This document shows, piece by piece, positions 1 through 8,355 of a stretch of 64,000 bases of DNA; positions within the stretch are counted from its first letter, which is position 1, and every line of letters starts with the position of its first letter. Source of the stretch: Undibacterium sp. 5I1 (lineage in GTDB: Bacteria; Pseudomonadota; Gammaproteobacteria; Burkholderiales; Burkholderiaceae_D); assembly GCF_034314085.1 (NCBI RefSeq), contig NZ_JAVIWI010000001.1, positions 4,526,001 through 4,590,000 on the forward strand, given 5' to 3'. A program made the position numbers and the translations under genes. The notes beneath the pieces are model-generated. The model saw nothing but the letters and a program-made list of their open reading frames with translations, ran no database searches and was not told where the DNA came from.

Positions 1-446
1 CGCCACTGCGCAGCCAGCGTGACCGCGATGCGATCCGTAGCGCATTATTAGATGGCACGATAGACGCCATCTGCTCAGATCACACGCCGGTCGATGATGA
101 TGAAAAACTGCTGCCATTTGCCGAGGCATCACCCGGTGCCACTGGTTTGGAATTACTCTTGTCGCTGACTCTGAAATGGGTAGAGGACAGCCACGGCACA
201 GTCTCCATGACGCAAGCTTTGTCGACAATCACCAACGGTGCCGCCAAGGTCGCCAGCTTGCCTTGCGGTGTGTTGAGTGTCGGCAGCGTCGCCGACCTGT
301 GTCTGTTCGATCCAGCAGCCCGTTGGTTGGTCGAACCCAAAGCCCTGACTAGTCAAGGCAAGCACACGCCATTTATCGGCTATGAACTGCCCGGCATCGT
401 CAAAGCCACCATCGTATCTGGTCATGTTGCGTATGAAGTGGTCTAG
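1..446 (+). CDS. pyrC: Dihydroorotase, C-terminal part (gene cut by window edge)
   Basis: C-terminal ~147 residues of a class I dihydroorotase, the amidohydrolase that cyclises carbamoyl-aspartate to dihydroorotate in pyrimidine synthesis. The frame is open from base 3 to the TAG at 444-446. It contains the late catalytic-Asp motif CSDHTP, then the typical EASPGATGLELLL helix and a C-terminal beta segment. The zinc ligands lie outside the window, so I cannot tell an active PyrC from the non-catalytic PyrC' partner of aspartate carbamoyltransferase. plsC follows, as is usual downstream of pyrB-pyrC in Burkholderiales. Confidence 0.9.
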   Translation, partial: PLRSQRDRDAIRSALLDGTIDAICSDHTPVDDDEKLLPFAEASPGATGLELLLSLTLKWVEDSHGTVSMTQALSTITNGAAKVASLPCGVLSVGSVADLCLFDPAARWLVEPKALTSQGKHTPFIGYELPGIVKATIVSGHVAYEVV

Positions 447-510
447 CCAAAGTCGCTAGTCCGTACACAGTTGGCTGACTAACTGAAGTGCCTGTTGTTT
501 GGCAAAAATA

Positions 511-588
511 GGGGAGTATGGGTAAAAATCATACTTAATGTCCAAATAATATATGGACAATTAAAAATACCTACTCCCAGTATATATT
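511..588 (+). repeat. Family A palindromic intergenic repeat, copy A1
   Basis: Outer arm GGGGAGTAT at 511-519, a core GTCCA-N9-TGGAC at 540-558, then AATTAAAAATAC and TACTCCC ending at 578. The same layout recurs six more times in this window, always between genes. It lies directly before a family B repeat, the pair separating pyrC from plsC. Confidence 0.8.
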
Positions 589-598
589 TAACTAAAAT

Positions 599-699
599 AG
601 GACTTACGCAAAATTGTCCCAACAAGGCGTAGCGATGACGACAGTGCTTCGCTACGGCTAGGTGCTGCAACGCGGTCGGGGCGGTTTTGCGTAAATCCT
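599..699 (-). repeat. Family B inverted repeat, copy B1
   Basis: About 100 bp bounded by inverted ends AGGACTTACGCAAAA and TTTTGCGTAAATCCT. The interior is the reverse complement of copy B3 at 60620-60717, sharing for example the blocks around CGTAGCGATGACGAC and TTGCAGC-like bases. It ends about 22 bp before the plsC start, so it probably contributes to the plsC leader. Confidence 0.8.
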
Positions 700-721
700 G
701 TAAAAAAGATACAGGGTAGGC

Positions 722-1462
722 ATGATAGCTTGGCGTTTTATACGTATCATCGTTCACTTGTTTGCGGGCATGCTCACCTGCGCGGCGATTTTTCCATGGA
801 CTAGCACTGCAACGCACGAGGCGCTAATCCGCCGCTGGTCTAAAAACTTACTTACCATTTGCAAAGTCAGAGTGCGCTTGATTGATCGCGCAGCCGACTC
901 ACCGTCAGCGCACGCGTCTTCCAACGTGCTGGTTGTATCCAATCATGTTTCCTGGTTAGATATTTTCGTATTAAATACGCTGCAACCCTGCCACTTCGTC
1001 GCCAAATCCGACATCCGAAAATGGCCACTGGTCGGCTGGCTGTGCGAAAAGGCGGGCACGATTTTTTTAGCCCGCGGCAAGCAACGCGAAGTACGTCGCA
1101 TCTATGAAGGCCTGGTACATCAGATCGAAGCAGGCAAACGCATCGCCTTTTTTCCAGAAGGCACCACCGCAGCACAGGGTGCAATTTTGCCGTTCCACGC
1201 CAATCTGTTTGAAGCCGCCATCGAAGCCCGCGTCCCGGTCCAACCCTTTGCCATCCGCTATGTCGATGCTCAAGGAGCATTGCACACCGCAGCGGATTTT
1301 ATCGGCGAGATGACCTTTGTCGAAAGCATGCGACTGATTTTGCAAGGCGGCGGCATGACAGCCGATCTGATTCGTCTACCACTCATTTCAACTGAAAACG
1401 CACACCGGAGAGAGGTAGCACAAGCGGCTTGGGTATCTGTCGGCGAGGGCTTAGGTTCGTAA
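722..1462 (+). CDS. plsC: 1-acyl-sn-glycerol-3-phosphate acyltransferase
   Basis: A 246-residue PlsC-type acyltransferase that converts lysophosphatidic acid to phosphatidic acid at the inner membrane. It has a hydrophobic N-terminus (residues ~1-27), the acyltransferase block I NHVSWLD with catalytic His75 and Asp80, and the glycerophosphate-binding block FPEGTT at 144-149. The length is normal for the family. It sits downstream of pyrC on the same strand, but two repeats fill the 275-bp gap. The ATG at 722 has only a weak purine stretch upstream, and no better start is visible. Confidence 0.93.
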   Translation: MIAWRFIRIIVHLFAGMLTCAAIFPWTSTATHEALIRRWSKNLLTICKVRVRLIDRAADSPSAHASSNVLVVSNHVSWLDIFVLNTLQPCHFVAKSDIRKWPLVGWLCEKAGTIFLARGKQREVRRIYEGLVHQIEAGKRIAFFPEGTTAAQGAILPFHANLFEAAIEARVPVQPFAIRYVDAQGALHTAADFIGEMTFVESMRLILQGGGMTADLIRLPLISTENAHRREVAQAAWVSVGEGLGS

Positions 1463-1527
1463 GCTCAATAATCGATACAAATTTTTACTTCTGGCCGCTA
1501 CGTATCGAGCACAGAAGTGACAGATTT

Positions 1528-1556
1528 TTTCCAGTGTTTAAAAGAAACATTATAGA
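1528..1556 (+). promoter_or_regulatory. Possible sigma-70 promoter of the borosin cluster
   Basis: TTTCCA (1528-1533) and TATAGA (1551-1556) are separated by 17 bp in the 142-bp gap before the 70-residue precursor gene. Each hexamer matches consensus at only about four positions, so this is a suggestion. Confidence 0.3.
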
Positions 1557-1604
1557 ATCCTTACGGCTGTACCTTATCTTTAACCCAACCAAAGGAAAAC
1601 GATT

Positions 1605-1817
1605 ATGTCAAAACTATTGGATTATTTGAATGTGCTCGATAAAGATGCTTCCGCTCGTGATGCACACAACGCAGATCCTGCAGGCGCAATGACCACTTTT
1701 GGTTTGACTGAAGAAGAGCAGGACGCGTTTATGTCGGGTGATAAAAATGCCGTCGCAGATTTGATTGGTATTTCTGCCGATGAACTTCCGAGCATTGAAG
1801 TTACTCAAGGAGTTTAA
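1605..1817 (+). CDS. Split-borosin precursor peptide (SonA-like)
   Basis: A 70-residue soluble protein with no signal peptide. It has a good ribosome site (AAAGGAAAA at 1591-1599) before the ATG. The N-terminal ~58 residues look like the helical borosin-binding domain, which has a LigA-like fold: spaced matches to the remembered Shewanella SonA precursor include MSxL, the central P-x3-M, GLT-x-E, an A-x-M-x-GD block (residues ~41-46) and a Leu-x-Gly near 53-55. The C-terminal tail PSIEVTQGV follows Pro62 and aligns with the SonA core region (L-V-I-S-H-G). By that register, Ile64 and Val66 would be the N-methylated positions. A SonM-type methyltransferase lies two genes downstream. The identification is inference from family resemblance plus context, and the core boundaries are unproven. 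Confidence 0.82.
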   Translation: MSKLLDYLNVLDKDASARDAHNADPAGAMTTFGLTEEEQDAFMSGDKNAVADLIGISADELPSIEVTQGV

Positions 1818-1825
1818 AATTTAGA

Positions 1826-1846
1826 TTTAGAATCTTCTATTCTAAA
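1826..1846 (+). promoter_or_regulatory. Hairpin between precursor and second gene of borosin cluster
   Basis: Perfect 8-bp stem TTTAGAAT / ATTCTAAA with a 5-base loop, 9 bp after the precursor stop codon. No U-tract follows (the next bases are AAAACAC), so it is not a classic terminator. It could protect the 3' end of a short precursor mRNA or attenuate downstream expression. The stem is AT-rich and weak. Confidence 0.4.
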
Positions 1847-1869
1847 AAACACTTGGAAGGGGACGTATT

Positions 1870-3606
1870 TTGAAAGTGACTGTATCAATTATTTTTCTGA
1901 TGCTACTGACTTTTACATCCTCTGTATTTGCAGATAGTGCCGAAGAAATTGATCAACAACTTCAACTCTTTTTACAATATATAGACCGGGATATAGCAAA
2001 GGCCACTGTTGTATTGCAACATTTAACAGCCGAAAAAATACAATTTACTCAAGAGCAATCTAATAAATTTGTATTGTATAAAGCTTCATATTTAGGATTT
2101 GTGGGGCTTCATAAAGAGCGTATTGATATTGTTCAGTCAGTAATCGGAAATATAACTGATCAGAATCTTAAAGTTAAATTTTTAAATCAACTATCCGCAT
2201 CTTATACGGCGCTAGGAGAATATGACAATGCACTAAATGCAATGAATCAAAGCATTTTATTACTGCCAACGATAGACAGTTACACCGCACAAATCGGTAT
2301 TCTCCATTCGGCTGCAACTCTTCTATCTTCTCTACGCGCTTATGATGATGCGTTATCTTATGCTGACAGGATAATTAGCCTTCCCAGCCCCCAAGGTAAT
2401 TTCCAAGCTAAATGTATCGGCTATGCGAATAAGGTACAGATCAATTTTGAACGTGGAAATCATGCTGATGCTCTTTCTTTAATGAAAGATGCAATCGACA
2501 GTTGCAACGCTAATGGTCGGAAAAGTATTGTGCTGTTTCTTAGGGGTTACGAGGTAATTGATTTAATTGAGGAGCACTCATATCAACAGGGAATCAAGCT
2601 GGGGCTACCTCTACTGATTGAATATTCCAAAGCTGATCAAAAATTAAATAATTTTTGTGAACTAGAGGAGGCCATAGCAAAGGCGTATCTGAAAATTGGG
2701 AATTTCTCGCTTGCAGAGACTCATGGTCTAAGTGCGTACGAGCATGAAAAAATAAATCAGTCTATGCAAGTCAGGCAAAAAATTAATACGACTATGGCAC
2801 TCATTAAGCGCGCTCAAGGGCAGCTAGCTGCTGCTTTAGAATATTCTGACGCTGCATTAGTACTTAAAGATAAAGTATTGAATGAGCAATTGCAAAAAAG
2901 CGTTGCCTACCAACGTGTCAAGTTTGATATGCAGGATAAAGCTAATCAAATGAGTTTGCTGGAGGAGAAAAATAAGGTTCTTCGTATAGAGCAACAATTA
3001 GAAAAGCGTAATAATCAATTGTTGCTGATAGCAGTAATTTTTGTCATGGGATTGTTGCTATCCATTTTGATCTGGTTGATGAAAACCCTGGAACAAAAAA
3101 ATCGCTTTCGTCAATTTTCCCAAACAGATGGCTTAACGCAGGTCGCAAACCGTATGCACTTTATGACTTGTGCGACCGATATTTTTGAAAAAAATTCTAG
3201 TGGGATGAGTATCATTTTGTTCGATATGGATTTGTTTAAAAAAGTGAATGACACTTTTGGTCATGCTACAGGTGACTGGGTCTTGAAGACAGTGACCGAG
3301 GTAGTGCAGTCTCAGCTCCGTAAAGTAGATTTGTTCGGACGGCTTGGAGGTGAGGAGTTCGCCATTTGTATGCCGGACTCGAATTCAGACACGGCCCTGC
3401 AGTTAGCAGAGCGCTGCCGCAATGCGATTGAATCTATTGACACCACCGCAAGCGGTCATCAATTCAAATTGTCCGCTAGTTTTGGCGTCGCCAGTTTTCC
3501 TGTCAGCCCAAATCGTACATTCAAAGCGACGCTGGAAGCAGCGGATCAGGCCTTATATTTGTCTAAATCTCGGGGGCGTAACTGTGTATCCGTCCATCAT
3601 CAGTAG
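1870..3606 (+). CDS. Exported TPR-repeat membrane protein with GGDEF diguanylate cyclase domain
   Basis: 578 residues. A Sec signal peptide ends near VFA-DS (residue ~22). A helical TPR-like sensor region, probably periplasmic, spans ~25-350. A coiled-coil linker precedes one transmembrane helix (~383-403), and a cytoplasmic GGDEF domain spans ~410-575. The active-site motif is GGEEF at 493-497, and an RxxD inhibitory site (Arg484-Asp487) lies five residues upstream, so an active, product-inhibited c-di-GMP synthase is expected. It starts at TTG (1870), supported by GGAAGGGGAC just upstream. It sits 52 bp after the borosin precursor and 21 bp before the methyltransferase, all on one strand, so it is probably co-transcribed. 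A functional link to the peptide is inference. The gene is more AT-rich than plsC. Confidence 0.9.
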   Translation: MKVTVSIIFLMLLTFTSSVFADSAEEIDQQLQLFLQYIDRDIAKATVVLQHLTAEKIQFTQEQSNKFVLYKASYLGFVGLHKERIDIVQSVIGNITDQNLKVKFLNQLSASYTALGEYDNALNAMNQSILLLPTIDSYTAQIGILHSAATLLSSLRAYDDALSYADRIISLPSPQGNFQAKCIGYANKVQINFERGNHADALSLMKDAIDSCNANGRKSIVLFLRGYEVIDLIEEHSYQQGIKLGLPLLIEYSKADQKLNNFCELEEAIAKAYLKIGNFSLAETHGLSAYEHEKINQSMQVRQKINTTMALIKRAQGQLAAALEYSDAALVLKDKVLNEQLQKSVAYQRVKFDMQDKANQMSLLEEKNKVLRIEQQLEKRNNQLLLIAVIFVMGLLLSILIWLMKTLEQKNRFRQFSQTDGLTQVANRMHFMTCATDIFEKNSSGMSIILFDMDLFKKVNDTFGHATGDWVLKTVTEVVQSQLRKVDLFGRLGGEEFAICMPDSNSDTALQLAERCRNAIESIDTTASGHQFKLSASFGVASFPVSPNRTFKATLEAADQALYLSKSRGRNCVSVHHQ

Positions 3607-3627
3607 TTTTTTATCTAAAGAACGTCT

Positions 3628-4455
3628 ATGTCCAATCAAAAGCAAGGTAAGTTAATTTGTGTTGGCACTGGTTTAAGAATGGCTGGGCATCTGACCCCAA
3701 TCGCTCAAAGCTATATTGAAAACAGCGATGTGGTCGTTGCTGTCGTGCCTAATATTTTTACCCGCAAATGGCTGCAAGATATCGCTAAAGAATATATTTG
3801 TTTGCTCGGCTATTACAGCGATGTCGAGATCGAAGGTAAAGATCGGCGTGATACTTATCGCCGTATGGCCGACACAATTCTGGATCAGGTGCGTGCCGGT
3901 AAAACTGTCTGTGCTGCGTTCTATGGGCACCCCGGCATTTTTGCCTGCATCGCTCACATGGCAATTGCCGATGCCAGAGCCGAGGGTTATAGCGCCGTGA
4001 TGGAGCCTGGCATTTCTGCAGAGGATTGTCTGGTGGCAGATATCGGGATTGATCCGGCCAAAACGGGCATGCAGTCTATGGAGACAACGCAGTTTATGAT
4101 CTACCAGCATGTGCTTGATCCAACCTGCCTACAAATCTTGTGGCAGCCTGGCTTAGCGGGTGATTTGAGCATGAAGAAGTTTGAGACCAATACCGCGCAC
4201 TTACAAATACTGGTGAATAAACTGGCTCGTTACTATCCTCTGGAGCACGAAGTTATTTTGTACGAGGCCGCCACCAATCCGATGGAAAAGACGCGTATTG
4301 ATAAAGTGCGTTTAGGCGACTTACCAACGGCGATGCTCAAAACAATTACGACGTTGGTGATCCCGCCAGCACAGACGATGCAATTGGATCAGACGATCGT
4401 GGATCAATTGAATGCGATTGCAGAGGCGAGTAGAGTGAGTCAGCAAGCAGCGTAA
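3628..4455 (+). CDS. Borosin alpha-N-methyltransferase (SonM-like, tetrapyrrole-methylase superfamily)
   Basis: A 275-residue SAM-dependent methyltransferase of the tetrapyrrole methylase fold. VGTG (12-15) and GHPG (100-103) are the SAM-site loops. The segment DRRDTY (72-77) carries the Arg73/Tyr77 pair, and Tyr63 lies upstream; together these match the catalytic Arg/Tyr set of borosin peptide-backbone N-methyltransferases. MEPGISAE, the QSxExxQF block and EVILYEA also agree with the remembered SonM sequence along its length. The enzyme lacks a fused C-terminal core, unlike fungal OphMA, so it should act on a separate precursor, here the 70-residue protein at 1605-1817. It would methylate backbone amides in the precursor tail. 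The alternative is a cobalamin or diphthamide-type methylase, but the DRRDTY and precursor pairing argue against that. Confidence 0.9.
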   Translation: MSNQKQGKLICVGTGLRMAGHLTPIAQSYIENSDVVVAVVPNIFTRKWLQDIAKEYICLLGYYSDVEIEGKDRRDTYRRMADTILDQVRAGKTVCAAFYGHPGIFACIAHMAIADARAEGYSAVMEPGISAEDCLVADIGIDPAKTGMQSMETTQFMIYQHVLDPTCLQILWQPGLAGDLSMKKFETNTAHLQILVNKLARYYPLEHEVILYEAATNPMEKTRIDKVRLGDLPTAMLKTITTLVIPPAQTMQLDQTIVDQLNAIAEASRVSQQAA

Positions 4456-4630
4456 GCTTGATTGCCTCGTTATGGAATTAAAACTATAGGATGCGCCATG
4501 CGCACTCTAAGGTTAAAAGCATCGTCCAATGATTATGCTGCTTGCAGGTCATTTTCGTGCCAGAAGCCGCAGAATGATTGGACACTCCGTTTGACATTTT
4601 TTAAATCAAAGTCGGATAGATCATCTAGCT

Positions 4631-5482
4631 TTAGCCCGGTTTTTGCTGCTGGGGGCAATCGACTTGTACTACGCTGTGATCATTAAGGCATACCGCCGTC
4701 AGCTTGCCACCCCAGACGCAGCCAGTGTCTAAACTCAACAAGTCGTCACGAATGATCAAGCCCAGTGTTGACCAGTGCCCGAAGGCAATCGGTTCGCCTG
4801 CGGTCTGACGACCTGGAACGTCAAACCAAGGGAAATAACCATCAGGCGTATCGCCCATGCCATCTTTGCTGGCAAAATCCATCAGCCCATCGCTGCTGCA
4901 AAAGCGCATGCGAGTGAGGGCATTGACGATGCAGCGGTAGCGGTCTGCGCCTTGCAGAGTATCGCTCCATTGATCGGGTGTATTGCCATACATCTGACTC
5001 AAAAAATCCACATAGTGATCACCGCGCAAAACCGTTTCCACCTCGTGAGCCAAGTTCAAGGCTTCTGTTATTGTCCATGCGGGAAAAACGCCAGCATGGA
5101 TTAGCAGATGACCTTGCTCCAACAAGGCGAGCGGGCGATGACGCAACCATGTCAATAATTCTTCCCGATCGGGTGCCGCTAAGATATCGTCGATGGTGTC
5201 GTTGCGATGGGCTTTGCGGATGCCGTTGGCGACGGCGAGTAAGTGCAGATCGTGGTTGCCCAGCACGCTATTTGCGCGTTCACCCAGACTGCGTATAAGG
5301 CGCAACGTGGCTAAGGACTTCGGGCCACGGTTGACCAGATCGCCCGCAAATAACAGACGGGGAGCCGGGGCTTGCTGCGGTACATCTTTGTCTATCAGCG
5401 CAATCAGTTCTAACAACTGATCATGGCAACCTTGGATGTCGCCAATGACAAATACCTTGTTAGATTGGGCTGAGGTAGTCAA
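4631..5482 (-). CDS. apaH: Symmetrical bis(5'-nucleosyl)-tetraphosphatase
   Basis: A 283-residue calcineurin-like phosphoesterase that hydrolyses Ap4A (and Np4-capped RNA) to two nucleoside diphosphates. The metal-site motifs appear in order: [34 protein letters not shown], and the ApaH-type C-terminal [13 protein letters not shown]. The start is TTG at 5482. It overlaps the hemH stop by four bases (TTGA), so translation is probably coupled to hemH. No terminator was recognised downstream, and 4456-4630 holds nothing I can name. Confidence 0.96.
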   Translation of the reverse strand: MTTSAQSNKVFVIGDIQGCHDQLLELIALIDKDVPQQAPAPRLLFAGDLVNRGPKSLATLRLIRSLGERANSVLGNHDLHLLAVANGIRKAHRNDTIDDILAAPDREELLTWLRHRPLALLEQGHLLIHAGVFPAWTITEALNLAHEVETVLRGDHYVDFLSQMYGNTPDQWSDTLQGADRYRCIVNALTRMRFCSSDGLMDFASKDGMGDTPDGYFPWFDVPGRQTAGEPIAFGHWSTLGLIIRDDLLSLDTGCVWGGKLTAVCLNDHSVVQVDCPQQQKPG

Positions 5483-6585
5483 TGCTCTGCACCTAAACGT
5501 TTAGATTCTGATCGACTAATTTGCGCATCTTGCTTTTGCTTGTCTCGCATACTGACTGTCATCATCGTCGGCCAGCCGATCAGATGTTGCTCGGTAATTT
5601 CTGCTAGCCCGCGCATCCACTCTGGCGATTCATTCAGGCAGGGAATGTAATTAAATTCTTTACCGCCGGCATGCAAAAATTCATCACGGACTTCCATGGC
5701 TATCTCTTCCAAGGTTTCTAGGCAATCGGCGATAAAGCCGGGACAAACCACATCAATACGTTTGGTACCTTGTTGTCCGAGCGCTTTTACTGTGGGGGCT
5801 GTATAGGGTTGCAGCCATTCTGCGCGTCCCAGCCTTGATTGGAAAGTCACAACATATTGCTCTTTAGTCAGACCTAATTGTTCCGCTAATAAACGGGCAG
5901 TTTTATAGCATTCGCAATGATAGGGATCGCCGCGCATTAAAAATGCTTTTGGCAATCCATGAAAACTCATGACCAGTTTGTCAGGGCGACCATAGCTTTG
6001 CCAGTGGTTCATGATCGAGAATCGGAGTGCGCGGATGTAGGAATCATGGTCGTGATAACTCCTGACCATACGCAACTCGGGCATGTTTCTAATTTTTTGA
6101 TAATGCTGAAAAACTGCATCTGCATTGGCACCGGTCGTCGTCGCTGAATATTGCGGGTAGGCAGGCAAAATCAAAATCCTGTCATAGCCATCGGTTTTCA
6201 ATTTTTGTAAAACAGTCGGGATATTGGGCGAGCCATAGCGCATTGCATGGGTCACATGCACTTCATGTCCACGTTCTCCCAAATAGCCTTTTAAGAGCAC
6301 CGCTTGTTTTTCAGTATGCACCTTTAACGGTGATCCATCCTTGGTCCAGATCGACGCGTATTTAGCCGCAGATTGTTTGGAGCGAAATGGCAAAATAATT
6401 AAATTTAAAATCAGCCACCAAATCATGCGCGGTACCTCTACCACCCGCGGATCAGATAAAAATTCTTTCAGATAGCGACGCACTGCGGAAGTCGTCGGCG
6501 CATCTGGTGTGCCAAGATTGATTAAGACGACAGCGATTTTGCCTATTTTGCCGTGGGTGTGATCTGGTTCTTTGAGGAAGCGCAT
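5479..6585 (-). CDS. hemH: Ferrochelatase
   Basis: 368 residues. It inserts Fe(II) into protoporphyrin IX, the last step of heme synthesis. The protein begins with [12 protein letters not shown]. The metal-binding His motif SFHGLP is present, followed by a Cys-containing YHCECYKTA segment and [14 protein letters not shown]. The C-terminus has DCLETLEEI and ends in a hydrophilic tail. It starts at ATG 6585. apaH overlaps it and recN lies just upstream, so recN-hemH-apaH may be one transcript. A HemJ-type protoporphyrinogen oxidase gene is encoded at 31.6 kb, so the two last heme steps are both in this window. Confidence 0.97.
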   Translation of the reverse strand: MRFLKEPDHTHGKIGKIAVVLINLGTPDAPTTSAVRRYLKEFLSDPRVVEVPRMIWWLILNLIILPFRSKQSAAKYASIWTKDGSPLKVHTEKQAVLLKGYLGERGHEVHVTHAMRYGSPNIPTVLQKLKTDGYDRILILPAYPQYSATTTGANADAVFQHYQKIRNMPELRMVRSYHDHDSYIRALRFSIMNHWQSYGRPDKLVMSFHGLPKAFLMRGDPYHCECYKTARLLAEQLGLTKEQYVVTFQSRLGRAEWLQPYTAPTVKALGQQGTKRIDVVCPGFIADCLETLEEIAMEVRDEFLHAGGKEFNYIPCLNESPEWMRGLAEITEQHLIGWPTMMTVSMRDKQKQDAQISRSESKRLGAEH

Positions 6586-6609
6586 AGTTTTTTATTAAAG
6601 TTTTTTAAA

Positions 6610-8256
6610 TTAAGATGCCAGCAATTCTCTGGCATGTTTGCGCGTGGTTGCGGTGATTTCCAGTCCGCCCAACATGCGGGCAATTTCTTCTACCCGTTGT
6701 TTGGAATCGAGTCTGGCGATCTGTGAATGGGTTTTGCCATCATCACTGTTTTTGCTGACTTCAAAATGTTGATTGGCCTGACTTGCGACTTGCGGTAAAT
6801 GAGTCACACAGAGTACTTGCCGGTCCTGCCCTAAACGTTTTAGCAGACGCCCGACGACTTCGGCAACACCGCCACCAATGCCGCTATCCACCTCGTCAAA
6901 AATCAGTGTCGGCGTGGCGGTCGCGCACGAGGTGATCACTGAGATTGCCAGTGAAATCCGCGCTAGCTCGCCACCGGAGGCCACCTTTGCCAATGATCTT
7001 GGTTGTACACCAGCATGACCCGCTACTTGAAATTCGATTTGCTCCAGGCCGTAACTGGCTGGTTCACATTTAGATAAAGCGATCGCAAACGACCCGCCAC
7101 TCATACTCAGATCTTGCATTGCTGTCGTTACTGCTGCAGATAATTCTTGGGCTGTCTGACGACGTGCTTTGGATAACTGTTGTGCATTTTTTTTGTAGGT
7201 GGCAAACGCTTTTTCTTCCTGCGCTTTGAGTGCCTGAATATCTGATGCATCTGCCAATTGAAGCAACTGTTCGGACAAGGTCGCAAACTCTAAATGTAAG
7301 GTCTCAGGCGTCACATGAAAGCGGCGTGCAGTGGAATGAATGCTTTCCATCCGCGCTTCTACCGTACGCAAGCGTGCCGGGTCAAGTTCGATCCGGCTCA
7401 GATAATCATTTAATGCATAGCTAGTTTCTTGCAAGTTGATGCGGGCAGAATCTAGTACGTCAATCACAGGTTGCAGAGCAGGATCGTAATCCAATAATTT
7501 GGATAATTTTTGTTGCAACGACGATAGCTGCGACAGCATAGGGTGATCGGATTCGGTGATTAGATCGGCAGCTTCTTGCGCTCCTTCGAGCAGACTGGCG
7601 GCATGTGCCAGACGGCTATGTTCATGGCTGATGCTTTCCCATTCACCAGGTTGAATTTGTAGCTTATCGAGTTCTTTAACCTGCCATTCCAGACGTTCTT
7701 TTTCTAGCAAAACGTTTTTGGAGTCGCGTTCAAACTCCTCTCTTTGTTTGACCAGATTGCGCCAGGTTTTAAATAATTGTGCGACTTCTTGCGCGGATGC
7801 TTGCAAGCCACCTTGCATATCCAGCAGCGCCCGTTGCGCATCACTTTTAAGTAAAGACTGGTGTGCATGCTGACCATGAATGTCGACTAACAAATCGCCC
7901 AGTTCACGTAACTGTCCTGCGGTAGCGGTGATGCCGTTGATATAGGCTTTGGAGCGACCAGCGTTGTCGATCACCCGACGCAAAATGAGTTGATTGTCGT
8001 CATTAGCAAAGTCATGCTCCGTCAGCCATACGGATGAATTGGCGTCTAAAGAAAATTCTGCACAGATATCGGCACGAGCGGCACCTTCACGCACCATACT
8101 GGCGTCGCCACGTCCGCCTAAAGAGAGGCTGAGGGCATCAATCAAAATGGATTTACCAGCGCCGGTTTCGCCCGTGAACACGGTGAAGCCAGCAGAAAAA
8201 TCGAGTTCTATCGCATCGACGATAACAAAATCACGGATAGCAAGCGTGCGCAGCAT
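6610..8256 (-). CDS. recN: DNA repair protein RecN
   Basis: A 548-residue SMC-like ATPase of double-strand break repair. It has Walker A GETGAGKS near residue 30, a long central coiled coil (~150-380), the ABC-type signature LASGGELARISLA (written VASGGELARI here), and Walker B TLIFDEVDSGIGG close to the C-terminus. The length is typical for RecN. It starts at ATG 8256. It lies between nadK and hemH on the same strand, and nadK-recN adjacency is common in this order. Confidence 0.97.
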   Translation of the reverse strand: MLRTLAIRDFVIVDAIELDFSAGFTVFTGETGAGKSILIDALSLSLGGRGDASMVREGAARADICAEFSLDANSSVWLTEHDFANDDNQLILRRVIDNAGRSKAYINGITATAGQLRELGDLLVDIHGQHAHQSLLKSDAQRALLDMQGGLQASAQEVAQLFKTWRNLVKQREEFERDSKNVLLEKERLEWQVKELDKLQIQPGEWESISHEHSRLAHAASLLEGAQEAADLITESDHPMLSQLSSLQQKLSKLLDYDPALQPVIDVLDSARINLQETSYALNDYLSRIELDPARLRTVEARMESIHSTARRFHVTPETLHLEFATLSEQLLQLADASDIQALKAQEEKAFATYKKNAQQLSKARRQTAQELSAAVTTAMQDLSMSGGSFAIALSKCEPASYGLEQIEFQVAGHAGVQPRSLAKVASGGELARISLAISVITSCATATPTLIFDEVDSGIGGGVAEVVGRLLKRLGQDRQVLCVTHLPQVASQANQHFEVSKNSDDGKTHSQIARLDSKQRVEEIARMLGGLEITATTRKHARELLAS

Positions 8257-8355
8257 AAGGGGATTCGGTGTAAAAAAGAGATAACAAGAGGTGGAATGAA
8301 TGCAAAAAATGCGCTGCTATCAACCGATAGCTGGTGTCGTTCTACGCTAGCTATT

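Noticed and set aside
479..817. A 112-residue minus-strand reading frame sharing the peptide RYALLGQFCVSP with an upstream extension of mutT
   Set aside because: Both are translations of the family B repeat (B1 reverse strand, B3 forward strand). The shared peptide reflects the DNA repeat, not a protein.
1605..1817. The 70-residue protein as a true LigA-type dioxygenase subunit
   Set aside because: The helical fold is similar, but there is no LigB catalytic subunit nearby, while a matching SonM-type methyltransferase is; the borosin precursor reading explains both.
3628..4455. The methyltransferase as a cobalamin, siroheme or RsmI-type enzyme
   Set aside because: No cobalamin or heme-modification genes adjoin it, and the DRRDTY segment and overall sequence fit borosin enzymes better.
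4462..4686. A 74-residue frame after the methyltransferase gene
   Set aside because: No ribosome site or recognisable feature, and its end overlaps apaH. It was considered as a further borosin-cluster gene and not accepted.
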